Source: Chloroflexota bacterium
Lineage (GTDB): Bacteria > Chloroflexota > Dehalococcoidia > Lucifugimonadales > Lucifugimonadaceae
Direction of reading: 5' to 3'
DNA length: 60,757 nt
NCBI GenBank assembly: GCA_018673955.1
Contig: JABHBJ010000053.1
Span: forward strand, 1 to 60,757
Part shown: in pieces, positions 60,069-60,757 of the stretch
How the letters are laid out: the number at the start of each line of letters is the position of its first letter
Position numbering within the stretch: the stretch's first letter is position 1
Position numbers and translations under genes: made by a program
The notes under the pieces: model-generated
What the model was told of the DNA's origin: nothing
The model's database searches: none
The model's input: the letters and a program-made list of their open reading frames with translations, nothing else

Positions 60069-60757
60069 ATGCCGCAAGATGTCGTTCGATATGGATTATT
60101 GTCAACCGCTCAGATCGGAATCAACGCCCATCTGAAAGCTTCTTACGATTCTAAGAACTCAGAAATCGTGTCCATCTCGTCCCGCACGGCAGCAAAAGCT
60201 GAAGCTGCCGCGAAAGAACATGGCATAGGTCGCTGGTACGGATCTTACGAAGAGCAGCTTGCTGATCCAGATATGGATGCTGTGATTAACTCACTTCCAA
60301 ACGGTATGCACTGCGAATGGACGATCAAAGCTGCCGAAGCAGGCAAGCATATTCTGTGTGAAAAACCGTTGGCCGTTTCGGCAGAAGAATGCCAGCGAAT
60401 GATCGATGCAGCGAACGCAAACAATGTCGTTCTAGTCGAAGCATTCACGCACCGTTGGAACCCCCACATGCGAATGGCACGAAAGCTGATCGCTGAAGGT
60501 GCAATTGGACATGTTCAAACCGTCGATTCGGTGTTGTGTTTCTCTATCGCTGAACCTGAAGGCAACGTGCGGTTCTCCGAGGAACTTGCTGGTGGTGCGC
60601 TTTGGGACGCTGGTTGCTACGCCGTTTACGCCACTCGATTTGTAATGTCTGCAGAACCAGTGCAGGTCGTTGGAATGTCTAACGATTCAGGAAACTGGGG
60701 CATCGACACTACGTTCTCAGGCACGATGAAATTTGCGAACGGCGCGATTGGCAATAT
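60069..60757 (+). CDS. Gfo/Idh/MocA-family oxidoreductase, N-terminal part (cut by window edge)
   Basis: ATG 60069 with GGAG 7-8 bp upstream opens a frame of 229 codons to the window end. The Rossmann part reads YGLLSTAQIGINAHLKAS, DPDMDAVINSLPNGMHCEW and HILCEKPLAVSAEECQRM (the EKP motif whose Lys acts in catalysis). The second domain opens with VEAFTHRWNPHMRMARKLI and GGALWDAGCYAVYATRF, typical of sugar/xylose dehydrogenase-like members. Substrate cannot be deduced from the part shown. Confidence 0.9.
   Translation, partial: MPQDVVRYGLLSTAQIGINAHLKASYDSKNSEIVSISSRTAAKAEAAAKEHGIGRWYGSYEEQLADPDMDAVINSLPNGMHCEWTIKAAEAGKHILCEKPLAVSAEECQRMIDAANANNVVLVEAFTHRWNPHMRMARKLIAEGAIGHVQTVDSVLCFSIAEPEGNVRFSEELAGGALWDAGCYAVYATRFVMSAEPVQVVGMSNDSGNWGIDTTFSGTMKFANGAIGN

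Noticed and set aside
1-60757. CRISPR arrays, insertion sequences or prophage
   Set aside because: I saw no regularly spaced direct repeats, transposase motifs or phage structural genes; the only recombinase is a housekeeping Xer protein.

Overview
The window (~48% G+C by eye) reads as bacterial chromosome, most consistent with a marine SAR202/Dehalococcoidia-type Chloroflexota. That is an inference from gene content: four enolase-superfamily (mandelate racemase/muconate lactonizing) paralogues, CaiB-type CoA transferase, MaoC hydratase and CitE-type lyase in one cluster, RraA-like and DapA-like proteins, a selenocysteine formate dehydrogenase, frequent TTG/GTG starts, and no rRNA or phage genes. 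No 16S gene or ribosomal cluster is present to prove it.

Layout. 1-10.3 kb (all minus): the start of a D-2-hydroxyacid dehydrogenase, an amidohydrolase, then an apparent eight-gene operon read from 10278 to 1699: secreted repeat protein, OmpR-type regulator, HAMP histidine kinase, MacA/HlyD-type adaptor, MacB-type ATPase and permease, small membrane protein, HAD hydrolase. 10.5-11.9 kb: a decayed response regulator plus coiled-coil gene carrying several in-frame stops. 12-15 kb: tRNA-Arg(UCU) and the CitE-MaoC-CaiB cluster. 15-18.7 kb: a D-2-hydroxyacid dehydrogenase homologue without its catalytic residues, tail to tail with a formate dehydrogenase whose reading frame contains a UGA at the active-site selenocysteine position. 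18.8-26 kb: DedA protein, small HTH protein, cytochrome c lipoprotein, LarB, DNA polymerase clamp DnaN, TrkH-type cation transporter, a cytochrome remnant.

26-43 kb is a catabolic and accessory region: a thioredoxin-like lipoprotein, a DapA-like/RraA-like/enolase operon, a homocysteine methyltransferase-MTHFR fusion in an operon with a broken phzF, an enolase-superfamily gene and an MFS transporter, a TlpA-like protein, an SDR, two further enolase paralogues, and an NfeD-slipin pair whose nfeD carries a frameshift. 44-60.7 kb is mostly housekeeping: xerC/D, cytidylate-kinase-like protein, uvrC, MDR protein, lgt, fabF-recJ, a metallo-beta-lactamase-fold protein with degenerate metal ligands, leucyl aminopeptidase, tRNA-His and tRNA-Arg(UCG) followed by a 62-nt perfect palindrome, then a P-loop protein/RimK ATP-grasp/retropepsin-like protease cluster, and the start of a Gfo/Idh/MocA oxidoreductase.

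The strongest special feature is the selenoprotein formate dehydrogenase, which a standard gene caller would split into two genes. A second theme is homologues that lost catalytic residues (D-2-hydroxyacid dehydrogenase, DapA-like, MBL-fold, MDR). A third is genes broken by a single base (phzF nonsense, nfeD -1, retropepsin start ATG to ATC), which are either real decay or consensus errors and can be told apart by read mapping.
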